From contig CM035305.1 in assembly GCA_002900995.3 (NCBI GenBank), positions 2,960,467-3,024,466 of the forward strand: a stretch of DNA of 64,000 nucleotides. The letters are read 5' to 3'. Source of the DNA: Ganoderma boninense (taxonomy: Eukaryota > Basidiomycota > Agaricomycetes > Polyporales > Polyporaceae). Positions 45,445-56,853 of the stretch are shown piece by piece. The notes beneath the pieces were generated by a model. That model was not told the origin of the DNA, searched no databases, and saw only the letters and a list, made by a program, of their open reading frames with translations. The stretch's first letter is position 1. Each line of letters starts with the position of its first letter. The translations under genes were made by a program, and so were the position numbers.

Positions 45445-47405
45445 CTACCCGTTCGCGACGTCAGCTGCGACGAGCCACGACCCATAATACTCGCACTCCC
45501 CCGGGTTCACTGGTCCCCCTTCCCTGCAGAAATCGAACACAGAGCAGCGCACGCACGGGGCCTGCGCAAGCCCACCTCCTCTACCCGCCACGCGCTCCTG
45601 GCGCACAGCGCGATACACGTACGCCCCATACTCCTGTCCGAGCAACGTCGCCGTGACGTCCTCCTCACCTGCCGGCGACGATGAGCGTTTCCGTACCGAC
45701 TTCGACTTGCTCTTCGACTGCGAACGCGAGCGGAGGTTGCTGTCCGAGTTGCTGTCCGAGTCCGACTCGGACTCGGACGAATAATACTTGCTTCTCTTGC
45801 GGCTTTTGCTCTTGCTTTTTGACTTCCTCGTCTGCATTGCCATCCCTCTCCCCATCCTCTCTCCCGCTGTCATCCCGCGAATGCTTCTTCTTTCGCTTTG
45901 TACTGTGCCGACCATCGTCCTCGTCGCTGTTCGCCGCACGGCTTCTGCCCTTGCGCTTTCTGTCTCCCTTCTTCCTCCGCTCACTCTCCTCGTCGCTGCC
46001 ACCGCTGTCTGACTCGGAGTCGGAGCTAGACCAGGACTTGCTCCGCTTCTTGCGTTTGTGGTTACGCTGGGGTGAATCCGCGTCATCCCTCTCCTTCCGT
46101 TTGCGCTTCCTGTCCTTTTCCTTCCCCTTCTCCCTTGCTCTCCTACCATCCTCACGCTCGCTGTCTGACGCATTGTCATCGTGGGTCTGGGACACGTCCC
46201 ACATGGCGGCGCCAAACGCGGGAACGCGCTCGATTTCGCCATCGAGAACAAGCACGTTGAGAAGCATCTCGACATGCTCCGCTGAGAGCTGTGTCTCCGT
46301 GATACGGCTCTTGCTGAGAAAGGTTTGCACCTGTTGTGTGGTCGGGTACGACGGCGCGGCCGAGATTGGGTATAGAGGTTGGTCTTCCGAAGACGTCTCG
46401 CCACCCTTATGCTTCGGGGTGCTCTGGCGATGAGTTAGATTAGTCTCGGGGGGATTTGAATGCCAGGATGAGACACACCCTGTCGCGGATGAAACGGAGA
46501 CTGGCGGAGCAGAGGAGCTTAATGAACTCGGTGTCAAGCTCGTTGTCCGTGTACCACGGCCCGCCGGTCATCTCGACCGATGGTTCGAGGTGGAAAAGCA
46601 TGTAGATTTTGCGTGTTGGATACTATTACACCGACCCTCCTGTCAGCGTATGAGACCGATCGAAAGTGTCTGCCACGCACTTTAACAGACTTTACAGCCT
46701 TGATTAGCTGCTTCTGCATGAGGGACTTGATACAACGATCGATGACGGTCTGGTGCAATTCAGTTTTCGCTTTGAGATGCTTCGTCCATATGCCTGTCCC
46801 ATGCATGTGAGTACGGGACGCCTCGGACGGTACGCGCACATATGTGTGGGGGAATGGGATGTATGTAGGAACACGCAACGGGTGTAGGCAGAAACAACTC
46901 ACCTTCGTTTCCAGCAGACTGGATATAGCTGAGGATCATCCCCTCCTCTCCGCTCATATCTTTCTTCCTAGCCGTATCTCAATTAGAATGGTGCGCGAGG
47001 GCCACAATACGTTCAGTTGGCACTCACACTTCAAGTTCCTTCTTCGTGACCACACGATAAGAGAGGTTTCCGGATGTGTCCTTTAAGGCCTTCCATAGCC
47101 CCTGCAGCACCAAAGAAGCGAATCAGTCCTCTCCATTCTCTCCGGATGGTAAAAGAGCACGTACTGTACCAAGGAGAAAGTTGATCGCTTGTAAGCGAGC
47201 GGAAGGGTTGGTTACAAGGGCGTCGCACTCTTTTTGGCTGACCGTCTGCAGACTATATTAGCACGCAATACCTTAGCCATTACGGCTGGCACGCGAGAAA
47301 TGAATGGTAGAGGTATCGTAAAAAGCTCACTTTCTTAGGGTCTGCAAGAGCAGCCTGATGAAGTTTCTGCTCGACCGGATTGAGTTTCCGCCCGCTCCCG
47401 CTCAT
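45445..47405 (-). CDS. RPC34: RNA polymerase III subunit RPC6 / Rpc34, with a large charged insertion
   Basis: Starts MSGSGRKLNPVEQKLHQAAL at 47405 and ends ...GSWLVAADVANG. Winged-helix text: TVSQKECDALVTNPSARLQA, INFLLGT, GLWKALKDTSGNLSYRVVTK, EGMILSYIQSAGNEG, GIWTKHLKAKTELHQTVIDR, CIKSLMQKQLIKAVKSVK, KIYMLFHLEPSVEMTGGPWY, TDNELDTEFIKLL, and STPKHKGG to the third winged helix (TTQQVQTFLSKSRITETQLS). The C-terminal iron-sulfur ligand set is CVRCSVFDFCREGGPVNPGE followed by CEYYGSW, with four Cys. Known: Rpc34 joins Rpc82-Rpc31 and opens the promoter during Pol III initiation. Between the winged helices and the cluster lies an insertion of about 170 Lys/Arg/Ser/Asp/Glu-rich residues, much longer than in the human protein. 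One extra base in AAAAA (plus TTTTT 45,816-45,820) breaks the frame inside it. Confidence 0.9.
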
Positions 47406-48026
47406 CGTGGAGAGATGATTTTGCAAGGCCCTAGGTTGATGTATGTGTAATATGCAGCCCAGACAGACTGTAGCGGTGGACGGGTATGGGGGTCAGGCAG
47501 GTGGGCACAAGTCAGTCCGAAGACGAGATGAGCAAGTACCAAACCTAAAGTCTAGCGCCCATGTAAGTGGCGCGCGCTAACGTCGGTAGGGACAATCACC
47601 TCCGAGTCCCACAAATCCTGTGGTTCTCAAGCACGGCCGACAGTAGCTGGGTGATGATGTGCTTGTATCATCAAAATGTGACATAGTAATACACACTGTA
47701 GAAATAATGATAACATCCAGTATCTTCTGCACACTAGGCGAGCACTATTTGAGCCGTCGCTACAACCAAGCCGAGTACCGTACTACTAGTAAATTACAGC
47801 AGGATCCGTAAAGTCACAGACGCGAGTGATAGCGACGACAATGCATTCAGTGCGGACAATAGCGGAGTACAGAGACGCTGGGAAAGAGCGATGTGTGGGG
47901 AGCATGGGATGCCCCAGCGCGGAGTTTCGCGGGCTGGCTGAGCGGAGTGGCGCACTCACACAAAAGAAGACGACCCACGGTCTCTTCCTATCCAAATGAT
48001 ATTGTTTTGGCAGGGAGATGTGCGCA
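47406..48026. other. intergenic region
   Basis: A 621-bp head-to-tail gap on the minus strand. It holds the Rpc34 promoter and the 3' region of the next gene; no other signal is seen. Confidence 0.35.
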
Positions 48027-50885
48027 TCACGTTTTCCCCGTCAAAGAGGTGCCAGACCCACTGAGCGGGGAGGTCACAAGCGTGTCACTCGGTAACGACT
48101 TCTCTTCCACCGGCGTCAGGTTCCGCGTCGACAACTGAGGGCGAGGATGAGCGGGAAGCCCGACGGCACGTCGGAAGCGTGGGGGTGCATCGCTAGTGGC
48201 AGCCGGCTTGGACACATCGCTGGCTGGTTTGGGGGCCTGAACCTGCGGGACCAGGAGCAAGGAAGGGGGCTGCGGGATAGGGGGCAGGGCACGGCGTACA
48301 GCCTGGGACGTCGCTATCGCTGGCATTGGAGGAACTTGCTGTCCGCCGGGTACTGAGAGCGTTGACTGCTGAGTGATGAGCGTCGGGCGAGCGAAGACGG
48401 GCCGGTTCGCGATGGTTGCGACATTCACCGAGCCCTCCTCAGAGTACGCGGCAGAGGTTGAGGACATTACGCTGGCGTGGTTCTTGGGGACCGTCAGGTT
48501 GCCAACGAAAGATGTGATGTCGTACTGTGTGCCCATAGAGTCGATGCGGTTCTCACGCTCGCCAACGCTCGAGCCGTCTGAGAAGCGGGAGACGGGCAGA
48601 CGGGGCAGCGCCAGTTGGTTCGACAACTTCACTTGGCTTTCAACTGGAATCACAGCAGAATCCGCGCTCATCCGGTTCAGCGGGGGCTGCTGATCGAAGA
48701 AGAACTCGCTTCGAGCGGACGACTGGGGCTTCGTGCGGGGAGTGGTCAGCGGCAAATCCGGGCTAATCCAGGATTCCGCATACGCAGCATCTTCGGTGTC
48801 AATTGAGGGACCAGAGGCGGTCGCACCAGAAGGATCCTGGGAGTACTGGTAGTCGTATGCGTCCGAGTTGCCCGGTATCTGGTTGACCACGAACTGCTGT
48901 TTCGACGGCGAGAATAGCCTGAGAGCCGCTATAGACTCGTCAAGTTCGTTTTGACGGCGGACGAGGACGGACATATTTGAAGAGCGTGCAGAGTCTGGAA
49001 CCATTGGCGATATAGGCGATGGGAGCAAGGAGGTTGGGCGGCTCGGTACGGGCATGGGAGGAAGAGGTCGGCTCCGCGCAAGGGGTGTCGCAGTCGTGGA
49101 AGCGAGAGGGGACACCGGGTAGTACTGGCTGGTCACATCGATGCTATCTGGACGCACAGAGGCCTCACCGTCGCTAGGAGGCGCGACAATTTGGATGTTG
49201 GCGCTAACGGGGGAATCGCCCTCAACCTTGTAGGACTTTTGGGAGAGGGCACGCGCAAGAACTTCAGCACCGATGCCAGAATCCCTGACAGCATTCGAGT
49301 ACTCGAGGTCTTGCCAATCCCGATCGAATACGGGAGTCTTCTCTGACTCAACGTCAGCAACGTCAACAACCTGGTCAGCAGACGGCGTTGCCGACCAAGG
49401 ACGGCGTTCTTGAGCCTTGCTTTCGATGGGCGAATGCGGAGTAGGCGAGGCACCACATCGCTCGTCGTCGTCCAGAACCGAAGGGGGAACGAGGTCGGGA
49501 GGCTGAGGACGGTCTTCTTCTTCAGGCGCATACCATGGTGTGATGACAGCACCTTCGACTGGCGAGCCACCACGTTCTGTGTCGACATCCCAGGACTGCA
49601 CATGAGCCTGCTGAGGTTGGGAGATACCCAACCACGTCGACAGGCGAGCAGCCATGGACTGATGCTGGTTGGCGCTCTCGACCTTCGCGGACCTCGCACT
49701 GTTCCTCTCCACAGTCTGCGGAACCTCCTGAGCGGCGCGGTAATTCTCCTGGATGACTTCAGCCAGATCCACCTTCCTCGACACCGGCGCAACCTTGCTC
49801 ACGAACATGTCGCCAGACTTCTCTATTGAGTGACGCTTGAAGCTGTTCGAACGAGTAGCGGGGCGATAAACGGGGAAGAATGAGAGATGTCGAAGATGGT
49901 GGAAGGAAATAGTAAGCATGTAGACCACCGCTATATAGACTTCTATTGCGCGCATGAAATGGCCCAGCGCGGTCTCGGCGAACTGGACTGATGCAAGGAG
50001 TTGGCTATTATCACTAAGGCGAAAAAAGGGGAACTCACAAAGGATGACATTCCCGAGAGCGATCCACAAGCTGAACATCAAAGCAACAATGATCGGCGCG
50101 TATTGGACGAGCATCTTCCCCTTGGACGGCGTGGTGGAGCCAACCGAAAACCTGGCCCAGGTGTTGAGTAGGAGTTTGAGGATGAAGACAGCCGAGAGGA
50201 TGATCTCGAGGGTCGCAGCTGTCTCGTACACGGGACCAATTTGATCGAGTGCAGGGACATTGCGGTAGATGAGTTGGAGGAGTGTGATGAGAAAGACGAG
50301 AAACAACGTGGACCACTTCAAAATCAAGCCCACCAATCCCCAACGTCTCCAACTACCGCTGTGCATCTTGTTCCCTTCAGGTATTGTCTCGCCGAGAGGT
50401 ATCATGGCCACAAAACCCCAGTAGAATAGAAGGCGAAGACCATTCGCGAAGGAGTAGAAGACCTCACGAGCTGTGATAAGGCCGGTGACACCGGGAGGGA
50501 CAGTATCTTCATTCGAAGACCTGCCTTGGATGAGGAGCTGGGAGAGGTCGAATATGGCTGCGAGCAATGACAGAAACGCGGAAAGATGCAAGCAGAATAC
50601 CCATCTGGAATCAGATGGGTCCAAGGTTAAATCTCTGAAGGCGGGCGACGACATGCAAATATAGCAACGCACCTGTCCACGCGCTTCATAAGGAAGAAGA
50701 AGGTGAACGTCCCAAGAGCCAAAACGCCCATACAAAACACAGGGATGTCAGCCAAGATAAATTGGATCTGCGAGAAAGTAGTTAGACTCGAGGAGAGGGT
50801 GTAACAAAGGGGTAGCTTCACGTACCGCATAGTTCGGACTCAGGCTCTCGAAAGCAGCTCCAGGACCAGCAGTTCGGGCGACCAT
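48027..50885 (-). CDS. seven-transmembrane-like membrane protein with a long disordered tail
   Basis: Starts MVARTAGPGAAFESLSPNYA at 50885, then IQFILADIPVFCMGVLALGT and RWVFCLHLSAFLSLLAAIFD after two introns, and continues in a single long exon to 48027 (a stretch of about 2.5 kb in one frame). Hydrophobic segments include TREVFYSFANGLRLLFYWGF-like text, WSTLFLVFLITLLQLIYR, ATLEIILSAVFILKLLLNTW, VQYAPIIVALMFSLWIALG and AIEVYIAVVYMLTISFHHL, seven in total. The tail of some 580 residues is Ser/Pro-rich with many possible phosphorylation sites. A 51-nt segment (GTGAGT...CATCAG, about 50,040-49,990) is a probable intron that happens to be in frame. Family not recognised; the shape is that of a receptor or sensor, as for the gene at the left edge. 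Confidence 0.65.
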
Positions 50886-51976
50886 GGTGTCACTGGTGAG
50901 TGGTGGTGGAGGAGGGAAAACAAAAGTCGCCCGTTAGGCAAAGAGCGGGAGGGACGAAAGAATGTGGCGGGAAGACAAGACGAAAGGGAATAAGTTAGAC
51001 AAGGCAGCTGGTGAGCGAACGCACGTAGCGTCAGTCCGGCTGAGAAGCGCTACAAGAACCAGCAGAGGCTGAGATGCAATCCCAGCAGAAATGGACCCGG
51101 TCCTGTATGTGAAAGCACCCAGAGGGACTTGACGCTGGAAGGCGGTCAAGAGGAGGGGGAGAACCTCGAGGATCGGGTTAAAGAGGGAGAGGGCATGCGG
51201 GCCGAGGACTATGAGGGTAGAATGGGCGTCCTTAGCGACGAGCAGATGGGATTCGGATGTCATGCACGCAAACCGTCGCCTGCCCCGCGCTGAATCGAAT
51301 CGCCCGCCTGATCTGACGGCAACTCCTTCTGTCCCCTCAGGTCCGCTCCCAGGTTGCTCCCCAGCTCCGCAGCCGCCCCGCTCGCCTACAGTACGGGTTA
51401 AGTACGGGGGCCGTGGGCCGGACGTGGGCCAGGCCAGTCCCATGGCTACCAGGGCTTCGAAAGCCTATCGGTCTGTGTAGAATGCTCGTCTCAGTCGCCT
51501 GAGTTCGGTGGAATTCCTTCAAGACAATGGGAAGCTTGGCACTCACACGAACACCGCTGAAATCAAACATAATCCTTGCCCCTAGCATCCGCACAACCGT
51601 TTCGAACATCTGTCCCGGGACGACTGGCCAATCAGCATCTCCGGCTCAAGTGTAATCGGAGGGACGCCCGGTCGGTGCGCCACTCTGATGTTGGTGCTGC
51701 TCACCCATGATGGGCTCCCATCTCAACATCGACTGTGGCCAGCATTCCAAGGATGAAACGGAGACTCGGAGGTGGCATGGATGCAGTGAGGGAGGGATGC
51801 AGTTCGCCGACCGTGACACGTCGGGATCACCGACACCAGCAACCATGAGGCCGCGCCGCTCGCCATTGGCTGTTCTCAGACCCTAACCCCGTCGTAGTGT
51901 TCCCGATTTGGCATCTATTTCTTCGCCCTGCTCGGCCTTGGCAGCCACCGTTTGTCCTGTCCCCGCCTCAAGTTCA
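50886..51976. promoter_or_regulatory. 1.1-kb divergent spacer (membrane protein / ADE8)
   Basis: Both promoters lie here. A minus-strand open frame (about 51,260-50,934, MTSESHLLVAKDAHSTLIVL) contains one hydrophobic stretch, but no splice context or homology is visible, so I leave it uncalled. Confidence 0.4.
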
Positions 51977-52781
51977 ATGGCAGACTCAACATCCTCACAA
52001 ACGCCTGCGAGGAGCATAGTTGTGCTCATATCAGGCTCCGGTACCCGTTTTCCAGCTAATGCATCCCATTATATCTGACGAACGACTGCCCAGGTACCAA
52101 CTTGCAAGCTTTGATCGATGCTCGAAAATCCTCCGTACTCCCATCCACCAAAATCTCCCTCGTCCTCTCGAATAGAAAAGCCGCATATGGTCTCACACGC
52201 GCCGCGCAAGCAGACCCCCCTATTCCGACGGCATACCTTGGACTCCAGCCCTATCTAAAAGCCAACCCCGGCAAGACACGAGACGACTACGATCACGAGG
52301 TCGCTCGAATCGTGGTCAAACAACGACCTGACCTCGTTGTTCTCGCCGGATGGATGCACATTATGGGAGACAGCTTTTTAGACGTCGTCAACGGTGACGT
52401 GCCCCACACCGGCGACGAGCGAGTAACAAAGCCGATTCCGGTGATTAACCTACATCCCGCGTTACCCGGTGCATTCGATGGAGCCCATGCCATTGAAAGG
52501 GCATATGAAGCGTTTCAGAAGGGCGAGATCAAGCATTCAGGAGTCATGGTACACAGAGTAGTGAAAGAGGTCGATCGGGGAGCACCGGTGCTCGTCAGGG
52601 AAGTGGAGATCCTACCGGGAGAGCCGATTGAAGCGTTCGAGGACAGGCTTCATAAGGTTGAGTGGAAGATCATTGTGGAAGGTACCGCTAAAGTGCTGGA
52701 CGAGGTGGCACCGATGAAGGTAAATTTGCTACATCCTTGCAATGTCCTTGGCTTACTTCTTTACGCTAGTCTGTATCATAG
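51977..52781 (+). CDS. ADE8: phosphoribosylglycinamide formyltransferase (GAR transformylase)
   Basis: Exons 51977-52040, 52094-52719 and 52770-52781 give about 233 residues, the usual length for the monofunctional enzyme. Conserved text: SIVVLISGSG joined to TNLQALIDAR (substrate-binding loop), LVLSNRKAAYGLTRA, KQRPDLVVLAGWMHIMGD, NLHPALPGAFDGAHAIERAY (the catalytic Asn-His motif), GVMVHRVVKEVDRGAPVLVR (catalytic Asp). Known reaction: transfer of a formyl group from 10-formyl-THF to glycinamide ribonucleotide, step 3 of purine synthesis, in the cytosol. The last exon is tiny (SVS then stop); an alternative reads through the intron to add 27 residues, which I judge less likely. Identification is secure. 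Confidence 0.93.
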
Positions 52782-54170
52782 CAGCAATGTTACATTACAG
52801 TAATATTGGGTGCGCTCCGATCTCCGTCAGAACTTCCAGCGGATCGAATGCTGAAATACTTCATATTTCTAGGATGGCTGAACTTCTGTGGCCGATCACC
52901 ATGCTTTATGCCCGGCGGCTTCGGTTCCTGTCCTCTCCTGACTGTTTCGCTACGGGAATACCGACCACCCGGGGCTGAGTAAATAGCGGGACGTGGGGCT
53001 GCGCAACGCCGATGATGGACATGGGAATCGCCTTGCTATTCTACTGCATCCCACTGCCTCCGTTCGAGTATCATTTGCGACCGAACTCACGATGCTGGAC
53101 CCCACAGGGCTTCCTTCTTCGATCCCCGGAGTCAATGTCGCATCTCCACCATTGCATACCCTTTCGAATTCGGCCCACTTTTTTACACGACTGACTCTTA
53201 GAATAAACGCCGAGCGATTGAAGCGAGGGAAAGCAGACAACCTCAGGTGGACAACGGAGAGACCAGCGTCATACCTTTGAGAAAGTAGGGTTCCTGGAGG
53301 ACGAAAAGCGAAGTGCGCATGCTTCTTTCACATATCCCTCGCCTGAGCAGTCGCTCAAGGATCTTCATGGATGTGCATAGTAAGTAGTTTTCATGAGCAG
53401 CCGTTGATCTTACATTCAATAGGCCTTATGATCCTCAGTCATCCTGGGATCGAAGTCTAAGCCGTTCTTTGCGATGCAGATGTGCGTCGCCCTACAAATG
53501 CCGTGATACTGATAGTGAACCTCCTAAAAGGGTGTGGCCTAGCCAGTTGAAGATGTAGGTCGCACTAGCCTAGGTACTTACTGTTCGACTCGAAACTCAC
53601 GGTTAAGCTTGACGAGGTATCGCTCAGAGACTTCCCATCTCAACTTCCAAGTCCTTAAGTCCTTCGATGTCGGCCGAGTTCATGCTTCAAGCCCAATTGC
53701 ATTGCATGACTCCACAACCCCTCGATGGTCTCAATGTTCCGCTTTCTTACTTGCCATCGCTGGTCCGCCATCGCTGAAGATTCAAGTAGCTTGCGCAACT
53801 GTTTAGGGAGGTCGGTGACCCGATGTGCCGTCTCTAGAAAATCCACACATTCTCCCCAACCTTCCAAAGCCATGTCACTGTCAAGATGTAGTGAATCTCT
53901 ATGTGTGAGTAGACAATCGAAAGGAGGCGAGCACGGTCTCGAGGCTAACGAAGACGGAACTCGTCCTGCCCGGCTCTACGGTCGCTATACTGTAATAAGG
54001 CTCCCGTGATCAACTTCAATTCCAGTTCTAGGGAAATGGGCATAGGAATGTTTGCGAGGGTAGATGGTGTGCACCTCAAAAGATTGATCTCTCACTCTAC
54101 TACAACTTGGATATCAGTGGTTGCCAGTTGACTTGCTCGACCTGTGTAACAGCAACCCATTAGGACAGCG
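52782..54170. other. 1.4-kb convergent region, no clear gene
   Basis: Lies between the ends of ADE8 and the lactate dehydrogenase. Two short open frames (plus 52,993-53,280; minus 53,873-53,655, MALEGWGECVDFLETAHRVT) have protein-like composition, so a small or decayed gene cannot be excluded. I could not join them to anything. Confidence 0.3.
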
Positions 54171-56205
54171 TCACGCGAGCGGCGACACAAACCTCACCAT
54201 TTCTGGCACAAGCTCTTGCACTTTGCTTGCACCGAGGAGTCGCATGCCCCTGACAATCTCGCGCTGAAGGATATCGACAATCTTGACGACACCATCCTCG
54301 CCGTAAGCCTGTAGGGTTCTCGTTCGTGAGTATGCAAAGTGACACCTTCACGGCGCAATGCATTGACAACTCACGCTTTGTGCATAGAGGAATGGTCTGC
54401 CCAACCCGACGGCCTTCGCTCCCAAACAAAGTGCTTTCAGAACATCTGATCATACGTTAATGACCGACCCATGCTCGCGCAATGACTGCTTCCTACTAAC
54501 CTGTGCCTCTGCGAATACCACCGTCGATGTAAACTGTTTGAAGCAAATTGAGTTCAACGTCGGTTGTCAGTCAAGTTTGGCACAATTGACTAACCCTCCA
54601 GCTTGTCAAAGACATCTGGCCGCTGTTTGCGAAGTCGGTAAAGAACATCAATGCAAGGCAACGAGCTGGCGATTGTGGTCAGCCAAAATCGATCAGGCAA
54701 AGTCTCTAGAGAAGCTCACTATTCCAGTTGTCGGCCACCGTGATTGGAGAGGAGGATGCCGTCAGCGCCAGCTTCCGCGGCCAGCACAGCATCCTGGGGG
54801 AGTCTGGTTCGGTACTAGTTCTGTCAAACCTTACAAGTGGGTAGCGCACCTCAACGCTCTGGATGCCCTTGATGACGATTGGCAATTTCGTGATAGAGCG
54901 CAACCACGGGATGGTGCGCTCCCAAGTCATGTCCAGATCGTCGTTCGCGATCAATGCGCCCGCGGTGCCCAGCAGATCCGCCTCATCCGTCTCGGGCTTA
55001 TCGTCCTGGCCCTCCTCGCGTTCCTGTTCCTCGAGCTCGAACGGGGCGCGGACGTCCCGCTCGCGGTTGCCCGCGACAATCGCGTCGACGGTGAGGAAAA
55101 TGGCGTTGTATCCGAGCGTAATTACCTCGCGCACGCGCTGCTCTGCAACCTTGTCGTCGCGGTTTTTGTAGAGCTGGAAGAAGAGCGGTTGGTCTGCGGT
55201 GAGACGCGCCTCGGCAATCTGAGCATAGGAGAGGGAGGCATTGGAGGAGACCATCTGGATGATGCCGGTGCGGCCTGCGCCGCGCGTAATGTTCGCCTCG
55301 CCTGTCCGCACGAGCATGGGCGTGTCAGAATAGGGGCAGGATTAATGGGGCAAGGTGAGGGCAGTGCGTACCGAGAGGGTGGCCTAGCCGCGCGAGAGCG
55401 GCACCGCTGACGAAGACCGGTATTGACGACTTGCAGCCGAGGATTGTGGTTGAAGGGTCACAATATGATACCTCCCGCAAGACGCGGGGGTGGAAGAAGA
55501 TTCGGGAGAATGCGCGGGCGTTCTCGTCATTGGCTATTCATACCATCAGGGACTGGGAGCAAGCACGGATGTTTGCAGACAAGACATACTGAGCTCCTCG
55601 TCGGCGGCCGACGAGTAATACGCCCACGCCTTATATGAAAGGACCTTGTGTGCGATATGCTAATCGTACAAGATGGGATCTTATTTAGAATTGTTGTGTG
55701 TTGCGCATAGCTTTGCTACGTACCTCCATGTCCCATAAACTCAAAACCCTGCTGAGAGGCGGCTTAGCTTTCTGTGCTGCCTCCACCCTCAGCTCATCCT
55801 TGGTCTTCTTTCGGTTCTGGGCAGCTTCCTGGACGGCACTGGCACTAACGCTATCGAGCCCACCGAGGTGCTTCTCCTGGAGGTAAGTTCTTTTCCAGTG
55901 CATCTGGAGGGTGTATGGGCTCGTATGCAGATGTGGCGTCTTTGCCGGCATACTTGAGAATGATCTTAGTTCCTCCTGGATGATCCTGAGGGGTCGGGTG
56001 ATGAGCAGAAGTTCAAGGTGTGACGAGTGGGATCACCATACCGGAAGGAAATCGGTGACGTCGTACACCTTGTTGCTGATGATAACCCAACATGAACTGC
56101 ATTGCACTCACCATGAGGAACGTTCAGGAGTAAATACATGCGCAATGGTACGAACCTAGAGGAGTTGTGCTTGGACACCTCGTCCAAGGAGTAAGTTCGC
56201 GGCAT
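54171..56205 (-). CDS. CYB2: L-lactate dehydrogenase, cytochrome b2 type (cytochrome b5 + FMN domain)
   Basis: Starts [16 protein letters not shown] at 56205. The cytochrome b5 domain follows: [17 protein letters not shown] joined to [20 protein letters not shown], with the heme-binding HPGG. Then the linker [16 protein letters not shown] and the FMN domain: [111 protein letters not shown] (catalytic His), [11 protein letters not shown] and GRPFLYAQS. The C-terminus reads [20 protein letters not shown]. Known reaction: L-lactate to pyruvate with electrons to cytochrome c via heme. No mitochondrial presequence is seen, so the location may differ from yeast. One extra G (plus strand CC 55,876-55,877) breaks the frame after EKNLPP; removing it restores EKHLGG. 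The exact 3' end is uncertain. Confidence 0.85.
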
Positions 56206-56853
56206 CCAGGACCTCAGATAGTGGCGGAACGACTGGTGGGGGCGAAGACGGTCCGACAGACGAGGGGGATTATGAGGGAGGGGTGAGCATGAGAAGGAGA
56301 GGTGTTTTATAGACGAGCCGGGATGGCATGGGACGCTTGAGAGTGGCCTTCAGGTGATCGCCCGGTGCTGCCCATCCGTCCCTCGCCCATGCTTGAGCGC
56401 ATTCCAGTCCCATCGGTCCACCGGGCCGACGGTGCGATGGATTGCTAAATATTATGCCATATGCGCCAGGTACGTGCTTCAGCCCCGAATACTTACTTGA
56501 TCCTCAATTTCCGACTAGGACTGACCAGCTGGGGCCAGAAAGGTGGATAACGCAGACGCGTCCGCGGGGTCGTGCAAGCAAACATGCGAGACGGGAATGG
56601 ACGACCTTCATCAAAAGTTAGCCGAGCGGAGGCGCTGCGCTGCGTATATGGACGCCCATGGATTAGGCGCCAAGAAGACGCGGGCGGGACTTTGTCATGT
56701 GATGGATGGGTTCGCGTTGTTTGGGCGTTGTTTGGCTTGGAACCGTTGAACGTCTCCTCCAACCACCGCGTCCCCACTCGCCCCTCCTCTTTCCCCTGCC
56801 CAACAGTCTCCTCATTCGTTTCGAGGGGCGCGCCGCCTCCATTGTCTCAACCA
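56206..56853. promoter_or_regulatory. divergent promoter (lactate dehydrogenase / SAP protein)
   Basis: A 648-bp spacer that ends in a CT-rich leader before the ATG at 56854. No exon is supported. Confidence 0.4.

Noticed and set aside
45681..46433. 250-codon open frame on the plus strand, Ser/Leu/Phe-rich
   Set aside because: It is the antisense of the charged insertion of Rpc34, whose Lys/Glu codons read as Phe/Leu/Ser on the other strand. No own motifs.
48027..50735. A 902-codon reading with a start at 50735
   Set aside because: That start lies in an intron; the real protein starts at 50885 and is joined by two introns that restore the membrane segments.
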